From assembly GCA_021648265.1 (NCBI GenBank), contig JAKITD010000026.1, positions 1-35,509 on the forward strand: 35,509 nucleotides of DNA. The letters run 5' to 3'. Each line of letters opens with the position of its first letter. Within the stretch, counting starts at the first letter, position 1. The notes beneath the pieces were generated by a model. The model did not search any database. It was not told where the DNA came from and saw nothing but the letters and a program-made list of their open reading frames with translations. Shown here piece after piece: positions 1 to 7,463 of the stretch. This DNA comes from Flavobacteriaceae bacterium (GTDB lineage: Bacteria > Bacteroidota > Bacteroidia > Flavobacteriales > Flavobacteriaceae). The position numbers and the translations under genes were made by a program.

Positions 1-2
1 CA

Positions 3-416
3 ATTAACATGATATCAACAGTTACCAATCAAGGTTTAGTTCAATTTATGATTTATAAAGAAAATATGAATGCAGATGTTTTTATTAAGTTTTTAGAACA
101 ACTAATTCTTAGTCAAGACAATAAAGTATTCTTAATTTTAGATAATTTACGAGTTCATCATAGTAAAATTGTTAAAAAATGGGAAGAAGAACATAAGGAT
201 AAAATAAAATTATTCTACCTTCCTTCATATTCTCCTGATAGAAGTCCAGATGAATATTTAAACAGTGATTTAAAATATGGGTTATCAGAAAAACCAGCTC
301 CCAAAACAATAGAAAAATTAAAGGAAAACTTAGAAAACCATATGAATATGCTTCAAGCAAACAGTACTAGGGCAGCTAAATACTTTAAACATCCAAGTAT
401 AAAATATGCCGCTTAA
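3..416 (+). CDS. IS630-family transposase, C-terminal part (cut by window edge)
   Basis: This is the C-terminal DDE catalytic half of an IS630/Tc1-mariner-like transposase, which cuts and rejoins insertion-sequence ends. The reading frame is open to the left edge (codons before the first ATG at 9 read Ile-Asn), so the gene starts outside the window. About 137 residues are visible, against roughly 340 for the family. The strand ending FLILDNLRVHHS carries the second catalytic Asp (ILDN). LPSYSPDRSPDEYLNSDLK is the DDE_3 motif, with the last acidic residue in PDEYLN. The C-terminus (KYFKHPSIKYAA) looks complete. The right inverted repeat should lie just after the stop, around 417-435, but its partner is outside the window. 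Whether the whole element is intact cannot be judged. Confidence 0.85.
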   Translation: MNMISTVTNQGLVQFMIYKENMNADVFIKFLEQLILSQDNKVFLILDNLRVHHSKIVKKWEEEHKDKIKLFYLPSYSPDRSPDEYLNSDLKYGLSEKPAPKTIEKLKENLENHMNMLQANSTRAAKYFKHPSIKYAA

Positions 417-433
417 AACTAAACTACTATTAA

Positions 434-646
434 TGCGAGATTAATAATAAACGATTTAATGTATTTCTTTCTTTATTAATTCTATCCTATCTTATACATA
501 CAACGAAGGCTTACTTTATCACAAATATTTATACAGTAAGATGGATTTTAATTGCAAATGCTACAATTCTTATCATCGCATTTTTAGATGGTATTCATGT
601 AAATGAACTACCCCGAGGCAGAGCGTCGAGGAATTCTATATATTAA
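434..646 (+). pseudogene. Membrane-protein C-terminal remnant downstream of the IS
   Basis: An open frame of 70 codons without a start codon follows the transposase. It reads two hydrophobic stretches, VFLSLLILSYLIH and WILIANATILIIAFLDG, separated by a short polar loop, then ends in a tail encoded by the REP-like repeat at 602-636 (NELPRGRASR). I infer that it is the 3' part of a polytopic membrane protein gene whose 5' part was cut off by the IS630 insertion, with the C-terminus overwritten by the repeat. The family is not recognised. The frame could be open by chance in AT-rich DNA, but the two well-formed membrane segments argue for real descent. Confidence 0.4.
602..636. repeat. REP-like hairpin, copy 1 (degenerate)
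   Basis: The sequence contains AATGAACTACC, then CGAGGCAGAG, then CGTCGAGG. The arms CCTCGA/TCGAGG of the better copy at 6100-6130 are recognisable here with one base change (CCCCGAGG). The copy lacks the second hairpin that follows the 6.1-kb copy. See the finding on the two-hairpin repeat. Confidence 0.6.
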
Positions 647-694
647 AAAATAATATGTAAATGATTACGAATATAAATTTCTAAATGCTTCGAA

Positions 695-2071
695 TTAACA
701 GAAATTAAAGCTTTGCGTTAACTCATCAATTGAAACTGTCTCTTGCTCCCCACTAATCATATTTTTTAAGGTATAGGTTTGTGAGTCAATCTCTTTATCA
801 CCAGCTAAAACCACAAACGGAATGCTACGTTTATCAGCATAACCCATTTGTTTTTTCATTTTTGCATTGTCTGGGTACAACTCACTAGCAATCCCATTTG
901 CTCTTAATTTTGAAATGGCTTGCATCGCATACAATGCTTCTTTATCTCCAAAATTAATAAACAAAACTTTGATGTTTTCGGTTACTGTTTCTGGGAATAA
1001 TCCCAACTCTTCAATCACCAAATAAATACGGTCAAGACCATACGAAATCCCAACACCACTAATATTTTTTAAACCAAAAATGCCCGTTAAATCATCGTAA
1101 CGTCCGCCGCCGCCAATACTTCCCATCTTCACTCCTTCTGGCGGACTCACTTCAAAAATAGTGCCTGTGTAATAATTAAGTCCGCGAGCAAGTGTTACAT
1201 CTATCTCTAAAGATGAAGCTTTTAGAGATAGATTATCAATAGAGTTTACAATGAATTCTAATTCTTCAATTCCTTTTAAACCCGTTTCAGAGGAGGCTAA
1301 CATTTTTTTTAATTCTGATAGTTTTTCAGAAGCAGAACCTTTTAAGCTAAATAAAGGCTGTAATTTTTCTAAGGCAGTTTCTGTAATTCCTTTGGAAAGC
1401 ATTTCGGTTTTAACTCCTTCCTCTCCTATTTTATCTAATTTATCTAAAGCTACTGTAAAGTCTATGAGTCTATCTTCGGCTCCAATAACTTCAGCAATTC
1501 CGCTTAAAATTTTACGGTTGTTTAATTTTATAGTAACTCCTTTTAAGTTAAGTTTATCAAAAACATCGTCGTATAATTGTACCAATTCTACTTCTTGCCA
1601 AAGTGAGGTTGAACCTACCACATCGGCATCACATTGATAAAACTCTCTAAATCTTCCTTTTTGCGGTCGATCGGCTCTCCAAACTGGTTGCATTTGATAA
1701 CGCTTAAAAGGAAAAGTAATTTCGTTTTGGTGTTGTACTACATATCTAGCGAAAGGCACAGTAAGGTCGTAACGTAATGCTTTTTCTGAGATTTTTGAAG
1801 TGATTTTTAAACTGTTTTTATCTGAATAAAGAGCATCATCTACTTTACTTAGAAAATCACCACTATTCAATATTTTAAAAATTAAACGATCGCCTTCTTC
1901 CCCATATTTACCCATTAAGGTTTCGCTTTTTTCAAAGGATGGAGTTTCGATTGGCTGGTAACCATAGGTTGTAAAACAGCCTTTAATAATAGTCATTATA
2001 TAGTTTCTCTTCGCCACTTCTTGCGGTGAAAAATCTCTAGTTCCTTTTGGTATGGATGGTTTTTGTGCCAT
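695..2071 (-). CDS. hisS: Histidine--tRNA ligase
   Basis: Class II aminoacyl-tRNA synthetase that charges tRNA-His with histidine in the cytoplasm. The 458-residue length is normal for Bacteroidetes HisRS. Visible landmarks are the N-terminal PKGTRDFSP, motif 2 around [13 protein letters not shown], the histidine-specific motif [13 protein letters not shown] and motif 3 region [11 protein letters not shown]-terminal HGTP anticodon-binding domain includes KVLFINFG and [19 protein letters not shown]. The ATG at 2071 gives the conserved [14 protein letters not shown] start. Upstream lies a phrase-repeat spacer, and the next gene is divergent, so hisS is probably transcribed alone. No terminator is evident between its stop and the remnant at 434-646. 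Confidence 0.97.
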   Translation of the reverse strand: MAQKPSIPKGTRDFSPQEVAKRNYIMTIIKGCFTTYGYQPIETPSFEKSETLMGKYGEEGDRLIFKILNSGDFLSKVDDALYSDKNSLKITSKISEKALRYDLTVPFARYVVQHQNEITFPFKRYQMQPVWRADRPQKGRFREFYQCDADVVGSTSLWQEVELVQLYDDVFDKLNLKGVTIKLNNRKILSGIAEVIGAEDRLIDFTVALDKLDKIGEEGVKTEMLSKGITETALEKLQPLFSLKGSASEKLSELKKMLASSETGLKGIEELEFIVNSIDNLSLKASSLEIDVTLARGLNYYTGTIFEVSPPEGVKMGSIGGGGRYDDLTGIFGLKNISGVGISYGLDRIYLVIEELGLFPETVTENIKVLFINFGDKEALYAMQAISKLRANGIASELYPDNAKMKKQMGYADKRSIPFVVLAGDKEIDSQTYTLKNMISGEQETVSIDELTQSFNFC

Positions 2072-2076
2072 TGTTT

Positions 2077-2190
2077 GTTTGTGGTTTCTAGTTTGTGGTT
2101 TCTAGTTTGCAGTTTAAAATTACCCCATTCTATTATTCCAGCATTAAATCATTATCCCATTCAATCATTAACCCCTTCAATCATTATATC
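2077..2190. repeat. Tandem phrase repeats between hisS and the permease
   Basis: A perfect 14-bp unit GTTTGTGGTTTCTA occurs at 2077-2090 and 2091-2104, with a third partial, diverged unit to about 2115. It is followed at about 2142-2187 by three loose copies of TCAATCATTA-like units (CATTAAATCATTA, CAATCATTA, CAATCATTAT). These occupy the 5' leader side of hisS. They have no coding content. Similar word-like microrepeats occur at 22661-22835. Confidence 0.7.
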
Positions 2191-2291
2191 TGCAAATATC
2201 CTAATTAATAAGTTAATTGATAAAGTTATTTTAAAATAATGGTAACTTTATCCACTATTATAAGTCTAACGTATCATACAAAATAAAATTT

Positions 2292-3530
2292 ATGTTTTCT
2301 CTTTTCCGTGTAAATGTAGGAATTGCTTTAAATTCTATTAAAACTCAACTGCTTCGAACCATTTTAACGGTGGTGATAATCGGTATCGGAATTTGGGCTT
2401 TAGTAGGGATTTTAAGTGCCGTAAAGGCTATGGAGAATTCTATTTCTGGAAGCTTTGCATCTATGGGTTCCAATACGTTTAATATTCAACGTTATGACTT
2501 CCAAATACAGCGACACGGTGGAAGGCGAGAAAAAGTAAACCCGACTATTAGCTACCAAAACATTAGAGAATTTATTGATATTTACGAATTTCCATCTACT
2601 CAAACTTCCCTTTCATTTTTAGGAACAAGGGCTGCCGAAATAAAATTTGAAAGCGAAAAAACAGACCCCGAAGTAAAGGTTTATGGAATCAATGAATTTT
2701 ATTTAGACAATACTGGAACTAAAGTTGAAACCGGAAGAAACTTCAATATTTTTGATGTTCAAAACAATAATAAAGTTTGTATTATTGGTTCCGATTTTCT
2801 GAAAAGTTTGTTTATAAATGAGAATCCTATTAATAAAACCATCAGTATTCGTGGTGTAAAATTTAAAATAGTTGGCGTTTTAGAATCTAAGGGATCTACC
2901 TTCGGAAACAACCAAGATTTACGGGTATTAATTCCAATACAGGTGGCTCGAAGCATTTTTACGCAACCCAATATTAATTACACCATTAGTATTATGGTGA
3001 AGAATAAAGAGATGATGGAGGCTGCACAAGATGAAGCTATTATTACTTTTAGAAATATTCGTGGATTAACACCTATTGAAAAAAATGACTTCGGAATGGA
3101 ACGTAGCGATGACCTAATTAATCGTGTGGCGAGCATCACTGGGTATTTAGAAGTTGCTGCTTGGATTATTAGTATTATTACTATTTTAGGCTCCTCTATT
3201 GCACTAATGAATATTATGCTGGTTTCGGTGACAGAAAGAACCCGAGAAATTGGAGTCCGTAAAGCAATGGGAGCAAAAAACTCTACCATTTCCACTCAGT
3301 TTTTTATTGAAACTATTGTTATTGGACAAATGGGAAGTATTCTAGGAATCATTCTTGGAGTTTTAACTGGTTGGGGATTTTCTGTATTTTTTAAATCTGA
3401 TTTTTCCCTTCCGTGGGGACCTATGATATGGGCAACAATAATTACATTTTGTGTAGCTGTTATTGCCGGTTCTTACCCTGCATCCAGGGCTGCAAAATTA
3501 GATCCTATTGAGAGTTTACGATATGAGTAA
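2292..3530 (+). CDS. ABC transporter permease, MacB/FtsX type
   Basis: A 412-residue inner-membrane permease. Domain order: TM1 (about residues 18-42), a MacB-type periplasmic core domain (about 45-265, with the KVKIVGVL-like strand FKIVGVLESKGSTFG), then three C-terminal TM helices of the FtsX domain (about 285-405). The cytoplasmic coupling motif VTERTREIGVRKAMGAK and the closing SYPASRAAKLDPIESLRYE are textbook features of the family. Such permeases work with a MacB-type ATPase to move or release peptides, lipids or drugs across the envelope by mechanotransmission. No ATPase or membrane-fusion protein is visible next to it, so the substrate is unknown. Its stop overlaps an ATG (ATGAGTAA at 3523-3530) that starts the acetyltransferase frame. 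Confidence 0.92.
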   Translation: MFSLFRVNVGIALNSIKTQLLRTILTVVIIGIGIWALVGILSAVKAMENSISGSFASMGSNTFNIQRYDFQIQRHGGRREKVNPTISYQNIREFIDIYEFPSTQTSLSFLGTRAAEIKFESEKTDPEVKVYGINEFYLDNTGTKVETGRNFNIFDVQNNNKVCIIGSDFLKSLFINENPINKTISIRGVKFKIVGVLESKGSTFGNNQDLRVLIPIQVARSIFTQPNINYTISIMVKNKEMMEAAQDEAIITFRNIRGLTPIEKNDFGMERSDDLINRVASITGYLEVAAWIISIITILGSSIALMNIMLVSVTERTREIGVRKAMGAKNSTISTQFFIETIVIGQMGSILGIILGVLTGWGFSVFFKSDFSLPWGPMIWATIITFCVAVIAGSYPASRAAKLDPIESLRYE

Positions 3531-4058
3531 TACTGATTTCTCAGAATTAAATACAGAAAAGTACTTAGAAAATTAGCAATTAAAGATGCTCCACAAATAC
3601 TCTTCTTACGATCTGACGAAGATGTAAATAAATATATAAAGCGAAAACCAATGACCTCATTAAAAGCCGCTAAACAATTTATTTTAGATCGAAATAAAGG
3701 TATATCTCAAAAAGCCATTTATTATTGGGGAATTACTTTAAAAGAGAACCCTCAACTAATTGGAACTATTTGTTTATGGAATTTATCTAAAGACAGAACC
3801 TATGCAGAAATTGGTTATGATTTAATGCCAGAATTTCAACACAAAGGCATTATGAATGAAGCTTTTAAAGAAGTTGTTTTATTCGGAATTGAAACCCTAA
3901 AACTTCATAAAATTGAAGCATATACTCAATATAAAAACGAAGGTTCTATAAAACTTTTATTGAAACATAAATTCATCCTTCAAAAAAACAAACGAGAAGA
4001 AGGCTTTCCTGATAATAGGATTTATTTGTTAGAAAAAATTAGTTCAGAAACACTTTAG
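3523..4058 (+). pseudogene. GNAT acetyltransferase (RimJ/RimL-like), frameshifted near the start
   Basis: GNAT N-acetyltransferase of the Acetyltransf_3 type, which transfers acetyl from acetyl-CoA to an amine. The natural start is the ATG at 3523, overlapping the permease stop and reading MSNTDFSELNTEKYL. The frame then hits TAG at 3574. The rest (RKLAIKDAPQILFLRSDEDVNKYI, then IGTICLW, AEIGYDLMPEFQHKGIMNEA, IEAYTQYKNEGSIKLLLKHKF) continues to 4058 in the -1 frame. That frame has no upstream start before an in-frame TGA at 3534. Restoring one base near 3567-3570 (TTAGAAAATTA to TTAAGAAAATTA) gives a protein of about 178 residues, the usual length. The ATG at 3651 would give only 135 residues without the first strand. 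I infer a recent one-base deletion, a sequencing error or, less likely, a -1 shift site. Confidence 0.75.
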
Positions 4059-4079
4059 AAAGAGCTATCACGTATTGAT

Positions 4080-4224
4080 AGTACTTTATTAACGGTTTGT
4101 GTAAGATTTCGTTGCGTGAAATTAGCGATTAACTTCATAAATACAAAACCAACTTGAAAATCCGATAGGATTTTCCTAAGTAAGCCGAAACTTAGCAATG
4201 AATTTTACACGTTGTTGCCACCAG
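4080..4224. repeat. Cassette-boundary repeat with hairpin
   Basis: A non-coding stretch with an imperfect extended palindrome. GTGTAA near 4099 is answered by TTACAC at 4205-4210. A perfect hairpin GAAAATCC-GATA-GGATTTTC lies at 4156-4175. The segment ends in ACGTTGTTGCCACCAGT, whose GTTGCCACCA (4214-4223) is exactly complementary to TGGTGGCAAC at 5183-5192 on the far side of the next gene. From memory this resembles boundary repeats that flank single-gene units in many flavobacterial genomes; that comparison is recall, not a search. Confidence 0.55.
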
Positions 4225-4232
4225 TATTTTTT

Positions 4233-5180
4233 TCAGAGTTGGTATTTAATTATATTATTATATTCAGATTTGGTTTGCTTTTCCCAATCAAAATATGTGA
4301 CTACTACATTTAAAATTGCGTTTTTTGGAATTCCATTTTTCTTGAATTTGAAAAGATTGGAATTATCTTTTTCTACATATTCTGGAAAAATCGATTCGTT
4401 AATTTTATTTTCAGAGTCGTATGTAAGTTTGGTCAACCAATTATTACTTTCAATTTTCGGGAATTCAATGTAGTAGTACTCTTCATCTTTCGTTAATTGT
4501 GGTAATTCTCCAAAACCAGTATCAAAATAGAAAGAATGAACGTAAGGCTGTTTGTTAAATTCCTTAATCGTAATGGGATTTTCCATTAGTTGCCATTTAT
4601 TCTCTTCTGGGTAATGTGAAAGAATTAATCTTTTAGGTGAAGTATTAAAATAAAAATCTGAAATACTTTCTTCAAATTGTTGCGACCAAGTTGTGTCCAC
4701 TAAAAGCCAAAAATTATTTATTTTTATTGTATTCCAAGCGTGTCTGTAGTTATCATCTAATTCAAGTTCTAATGTAAGGTTTTCAATGGTTTTTACGTGT
4801 CCAGTAATAATTACGCAATCAATATCTGACGAATCCATAAACATTTTGTAAAGACTGGAAAAACCAATACAAACTGCTTTTTTTTCTTCAAACACTAATA
4901 TTGGATTTTCCGAACCGTTTATTTCTTCATCAGTTGCAATTTCAGTTCTCCATTTATCTCTTTTTTCAAAATCGTAAGTTATGTTTAGATTTATCCAATA
5001 ATAATAGAATTTTGCTATTTCCTCTTTGTCCGAAATGTTATTTGTTACAAAATCTGTTAAGTCACTAATTCCAACTTCTGTATTACTCATTGATTTAGCC
5101 ATTTCCAAAGTCGGATTAGTTTGACTATTTGAAATGCTAAAAATTAATAGGAATAATATTTTAAGTACGATTTTGTTCAT
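4233..5180 (-). CDS. Secreted transglutaminase-like (cysteine protease fold) protein
   Basis: A 315-residue protein with a signal peptide (MNKIVLKILFLLIFSISNS) and a transglutaminase-core domain. The Cys-His-Asp triad is intact: Cys104 in AVCIGFSSLYKMF, His147 in YRHAWN and Asp162 in LLVDTTW. The segment before the Cys (KFYYYWINLNITYDFEKR) matches the 'IYYWIATNITYD' lead-in of microbial transglutaminase-like proteins. The C-terminal 130 residues are beta-rich and not recognised. Family members act as peptidases, amidases or cross-linking enzymes, and no substrate can be assigned here. The gene stands alone, opposite to its left neighbour and bounded by inverted GTTGCCACCA repeats, which suggests acquisition as a cassette. 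Confidence 0.85.
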   Translation of the reverse strand: MNKIVLKILFLLIFSISNSQTNPTLEMAKSMSNTEVGISDLTDFVTNNISDKEEIAKFYYYWINLNITYDFEKRDKWRTEIATDEEINGSENPILVFEEKKAVCIGFSSLYKMFMDSSDIDCVIITGHVKTIENLTLELELDDNYRHAWNTIKINNFWLLVDTTWSQQFEESISDFYFNTSPKRLILSHYPEENKWQLMENPITIKEFNKQPYVHSFYFDTGFGELPQLTKDEEYYYIEFPKIESNNWLTKLTYDSENKINESIFPEYVEKDNSNLFKFKKNGIPKNAILNVVVTYFDWEKQTKSEYNNIIKYQL

Positions 5181-5182
5181 AT

Positions 5183-5233
5183 TGGTGGCAACGTAAATAT
5201 ATCAGCAGTTTACTATTTAAATTGACTGATATA
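5183..5233. repeat. Right boundary of the transglutaminase cassette
   Basis: TGGTGGCAAC at 5183-5192 lies immediately upstream of the transglutaminase start codon and is the exact inverted copy of 4214-4223. Next to it, TATATCAG (5198-5205) and CTGATATA (5226-5233) form a second inverted pair with a 20-nt loop. The promoter for the transglutaminase gene must lie within or beyond this element. Confidence 0.5.
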
Positions 5234-5304
5234 CACTGTTATAAAGTTAGCTAAAAAAAATGACAAAGTCAAGTGAAAAATTAAATGTTATTGCCTTGTA
5301 AAAC

Positions 5305-5778
5305 CTAATTAACAATTCCATCAAAAAAACCATACAAAGCTCCTTTTGTAATAACTGCTCCTTGTTTTATTAATGAAAAAATATCTTGGTTTTTTTCTTC
5401 TGAAAAAGCTTTACTTGAAGTAAAAAATTCTACTTCATCACTCGCAAAATTTTTCTGTAACCATTGATAACCTTCCGCAGTAGTAATATCGATTGTTTCA
5501 TTTTTCGATTTTACCACAATTAGTTTCATTTCGTTTACTTCAATTTTAAAAAGAAAAAGTTGTTGTGCTGAAATGTTTTCAAGATACGTTGCGTTTTTTA
5601 ATGCACCTTCCCAAATAAGGTCGCTAAAAATATCCATTTCTTCTTCTGCGGCTTCTGGATGGATTTCTTTTAAAGTCTTCCATTCTTTCGCAGTAATAGA
5701 CTGTGTTGCTAAAAAATTAATGAACTCTTGGTGAAGTTCTTCAAATTGTTCCTTGGTAAGCCTGCTATATTTCATCAT
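5305..5778 (-). CDS. DUF6495-like small cytoplasmic protein
   Basis: A 157-residue soluble protein without signal peptide or membrane segment. It opens with (M)MKYSRLTKEQFEELHQEFINFLATQSIT, contains EEEMDIFSDLIWEGALKNATYLENIS and ends with SLIKQGAVITKGALYGFFDGIVN. I recognise this pattern as a conserved flavobacterial family of unknown function (DUF6495 in my recollection). The second Met is the more usual family start. Its ATG follows directly on the T-tract of a terminator-like hairpin (5786-5804), leaving no room for a normal leader, so translation may be leaderless or start at the second ATG. Function unknown. Confidence 0.75.
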   Translation of the reverse strand: MMKYSRLTKEQFEELHQEFINFLATQSITAKEWKTLKEIHPEAAEEEMDIFSDLIWEGALKNATYLENISAQQLFLFKIEVNEMKLIVVKSKNETIDITTAEGYQWLQKNFASDEVEFFTSSKAFSEEKNQDIFSLIKQGAVITKGALYGFFDGIVN

Positions 5779-5804
5779 AAAAAAACGCCCCTAAATTAGG
5801 GACG
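5779..5804 (-). terminator. Intrinsic terminator of the decayed TonB-receptor gene
   Basis: On the minus strand a hairpin (arms CGTCCCTAA / TTAGGGGCG with one mismatch and a 3-nt loop) is followed by seven T residues. The T-tract runs straight into the ATG of the DUF6495-like gene. It sits about 30 bp past the stop of the TonB-receptor remnant at 5834 and most likely once ended that transcript. Confidence 0.65.
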
Positions 5805-5833
5805 TAAAATTAAACAATTAATTGGTCATATTT

Positions 5834-6099
5834 TTAGAATATGTAACGCAATCCAAATTGTATTTGCCATCTTGAAGCAAGACTAACATCATAACCAAAA
5901 GCTTCTTATTCTGGATTAAATGAATATCTTGGTTCGTTTGTCGAAGGGTCAACAGTAACACTAATTGGTTGCACATTATTTGGTTGTTGGATCAATCTCC
6001 AATCTGAACTTATTTGGTCTCCTACACTATAACATATCAACACTAAATTGTAACGTATTGGTTCTTTTTTCAGAAACTTTAAAATTAAAATCTTGTAAT
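5834..6099 (-). pseudogene. TonB-dependent receptor, C-terminal remnant
   Basis: Reading the minus strand gives LLQDFNFKVSEKRTNTLQFSVDML, a frame break, then GDQISSDWRLIQQPNNVQPISVTVDPSTNEPRYSFNPE, an in-frame TAA, and EAFGYDVSLASRWQIQFGLRYIF-stop. This is the last beta-strand region of a Bacteroidetes TonB-dependent outer-membrane receptor (carboxypeptidase-regulatory-like type). The end SRWQIQFGLRYIF with terminal Phe is the barrel-closing signature. At least one frameshift and one nonsense codon show it is dead. Its upstream end abuts the REP-like element at 6100, which probably marks the deletion joint that removed the remaining part of the gene, some 900 or more codons for this family. 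Confidence 0.8.
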
Positions 6100-6180
6100 A
6101 ATGAACTACCTCGAGGCAGAGTCGTCGAGGTATTGAATTGAAATTTATTTATTATTTCAATGCAGAGCATTGGGAAATTA
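6100..6180. repeat. Two-hairpin REP-like element, copy 2
   Basis: The first hairpin spans ACCTCGA-GGCAGAGTCG-TCGAGGT (6108-6131). After ATTGAATTG and an AT-rich spacer comes a second one, TTTCAATGC-AGA-GCATTGGGAAA (about 6155-6177). Both loops carry GCAGAG. Two linked palindromes of this sort resemble the BIME/REP arrangement mobilised by RAYT (REP-associated tyrosine) transposases. No RAYT gene is in the window. The first hairpin shares its flank AATGAACTACC and its core with copy 1 at 602-636. Confidence 0.65.
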
Positions 6181-6201
6181 AACTCTAAAACGATTAATCA
6201 T

Positions 6202-6232
6202 AAAAAAAACCATTCGAATAAATCGAATGGTT
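6202..6232 (-). terminator. Terminator of the rpsF-rpsR-rplI operon
   Basis: A perfect 10-bp stem AACCATTCGA (6208-6217) / TCGAATGGTT (6223-6232) with a 5-nt loop. On the minus strand it is followed by a T-run (A-run 6202-6209 on the plus strand). It lies 38 bp beyond the rplI stop. Confidence 0.85.
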
Positions 6233-6270
6233 TATTATGCTAACATAGTATTGTTAGTTATTAACAATAC

Positions 6271-6729
6271 TTATTTTTTTTTCTTTTCAGCTACTACGTC
6301 AAAAGAAAAATTTGAAATCACATCTCTGTGGAAACGAATTTTCGCTTCATATTGCCCAGTACGTTTAATTAAACCACCAGCAATAGAAATAAATTTCTTA
6401 TCGATTGAAACATCTTCTTTTTTAAGAGCTTCTGCTAAATTAGCGTTAGAAACAGATCCAAATAATTTGTCTCCTTCTCCTGTTTTAGAAGCGATTTTAA
6501 TTTCTAAACCGTTCAATTTATTTGCTTCACTTTGAGCATCTTCAATTATTTTCTTTTCTTTAAAAGCACGTTGTTTTAAAGTTTCAGCTAATACTTTTCT
6601 AGTAGAAGGTGTTGCTAAAACAGCTAAACCTTGAGGAAGTAAAAAGTTTCTTCCGTATCCGTTTTTTACAGTAACTAAGTCGTCTGTAAATCCTAGATTT
6701 TCTACGTCTTGTTTTAATATAAGTTCCAT
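6271..6729 (-). CDS. rplI: 50S ribosomal protein L9
   Basis: L9 binds 23S rRNA near the base of the L1 stalk and helps maintain reading frame. Its 152 residues agree with the family (about 148) plus a lysine-rich tail EKKKK. The N-terminal domain MELILKQDVENLGFTDDLVTVKNGYGRNFLLPQGLA contains the signature GYGRNFLLP. A long connecting helix (about residues 41-74) leads to the C-terminal RNA-binding domain with GDKLFGSVSNANLAEAL. It is the last gene of rpsF-rpsR-rplI, 13 bp after rpsR, and is followed by a strong terminator. Confidence 0.97.
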   Translation of the reverse strand: MELILKQDVENLGFTDDLVTVKNGYGRNFLLPQGLAVLATPSTRKVLAETLKQRAFKEKKIIEDAQSEANKLNGLEIKIASKTGEGDKLFGSVSNANLAEALKKEDVSIDKKFISIAGGLIKRTGQYEAKIRFHRDVISNFSFDVVAEKKKK

Positions 6730-6742
6730 ATCTATCTAGTTT

Positions 6743-7039
6743 TTATTTTAATAAATCTGCTACATATGGCATTAAAGCTATATGACGTGCTCTTTTTACA
6801 GCAACTGCAACTTTACGTTGGTATTTTAATGAAGTACCTGTAAGTCTTCTTGGTAAAATTTTACCTTGCTCGTTAATAAATCTCATTAAAAAATCTGCAT
6901 CCTTGTAATCTACATACTTGATTCCAGATTTCTGAAACATACAATACTTCTTTTTCTGAGAAGTTTCTATATTTAAAGGAGTAAGATATCTAATCTCACC
7001 GTCTTTCTTTCCTTTTGCTTGTTGTTCTATAGATGACAT
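6743..7039 (-). CDS. rpsR: 30S ribosomal protein S18
   Basis: S18 pairs with S6 on the platform of the 30S subunit. The 98-residue protein has a Bacteroidetes-type N-terminal extension of about 25 residues ([22 protein letters not shown]). The core is [52 protein letters not shown], the ribosomal S18 signature. It lies 3 bp after rpsF and 13 bp before rplI in one operon. Confidence 0.97.
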   Translation of the reverse strand: MSSIEQQAKGKKDGEIRYLTPLNIETSQKKKYCMFQKSGIKYVDYKDADFLMRFINEQGKILPRRLTGTSLKYQRKVAVAVKRARHIALMPYVADLLK

Positions 7040-7042
7040 AGC

Positions 7043-7381
7043 TTATGCGGTTTTTTTGTTACGATTTCTTCTTTTTTCAGCCCAAGCAATTGCATGCTTG
7101 TCTAAGCTTACAGTAAGATAACGCATAATACGCTCATCTCTTCTAAACTCAATTTCTAAATTGTTGATTGCTTCACCATCAATAGTGTACTCAAATAAGT
7201 GATAAAAACCACTTTTTTTGTGTTGAATTGCGTAGGCTAATTTTTTTAGCCCCCAATTTTCTTTGGATATCATCTTAGCACCTTTAGAAACAAGAATATC
7301 TTCGTATTTCTTTACTGTTTCCTTTATCTGATCTTCAGATAAAACGGGATTTAAGATGAAAACAGTTTCATAATGATTCAT
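7043..7381 (-). CDS. rpsF: 30S ribosomal protein S6
   Basis: S6 is the S18-binding protein of the 30S platform. It has 112 residues: MNHYETVFILNPVLSEDQIKETVKKYEDIL at the start, WGLKKLAYAIQHKKSGFYHLFEYT in the middle and FRRDERIMRYLTVSLDKHA near the end, followed by a basic tail. First gene of rpsF-rpsR-rplI, preceded by a consensus Bacteroidetes promoter (7434-7463) and a short structured leader. Confidence 0.97.
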   Translation of the reverse strand: MNHYETVFILNPVLSEDQIKETVKKYEDILVSKGAKMISKENWGLKKLAYAIQHKKSGFYHLFEYTIDGEAINNLEIEFRRDERIMRYLTVSLDKHAIAWAEKRRNRNKKTA

Positions 7382-7463
7382 AAAAATCTATTTTAAAATT
7401 AATTTATTCTCTTAGCACCTCGCCAAGAGCGTGCAAAAGTACTACTTTATTTGTAATATTCAA
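7382..7463 (-). promoter_or_regulatory. rpsF promoter and structured leader
   Basis: On the minus strand TTG (7463-7461), 19 bp, then TACTTTTG (7441-7434) matches the Bacteroidetes sigma-A consensus TTG/TAnnTTTG exactly. Transcription should start near 7427. The leader then contains a hairpin CTCTT-GGCGAGGTGCT-AAGAG (about 7406-7427), a plausible site for feedback control by the S6:S18 complex known for other phyla. I do not see the conserved CCG of that motif, so the leader role is only a suggestion. Confidence 0.6.

Noticed and set aside
172-360. Minus-strand frame opposite the IS630 transposase
   Set aside because: Shadow of the transposase; no recognisable protein features beyond AT-rich hydrophobic residues.
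3565-3575. Programmed -1 frameshift site in the acetyltransferase
   Set aside because: No canonical X-XXY-YYZ heptamer and no clear downstream structure; a one-base deletion or read error is simpler.
4080-4224. Classical integron attC site
   Set aside because: The RYYYAAC and GTTRRRY core sites are not present at the ends; only the general palindromic layout is similar.
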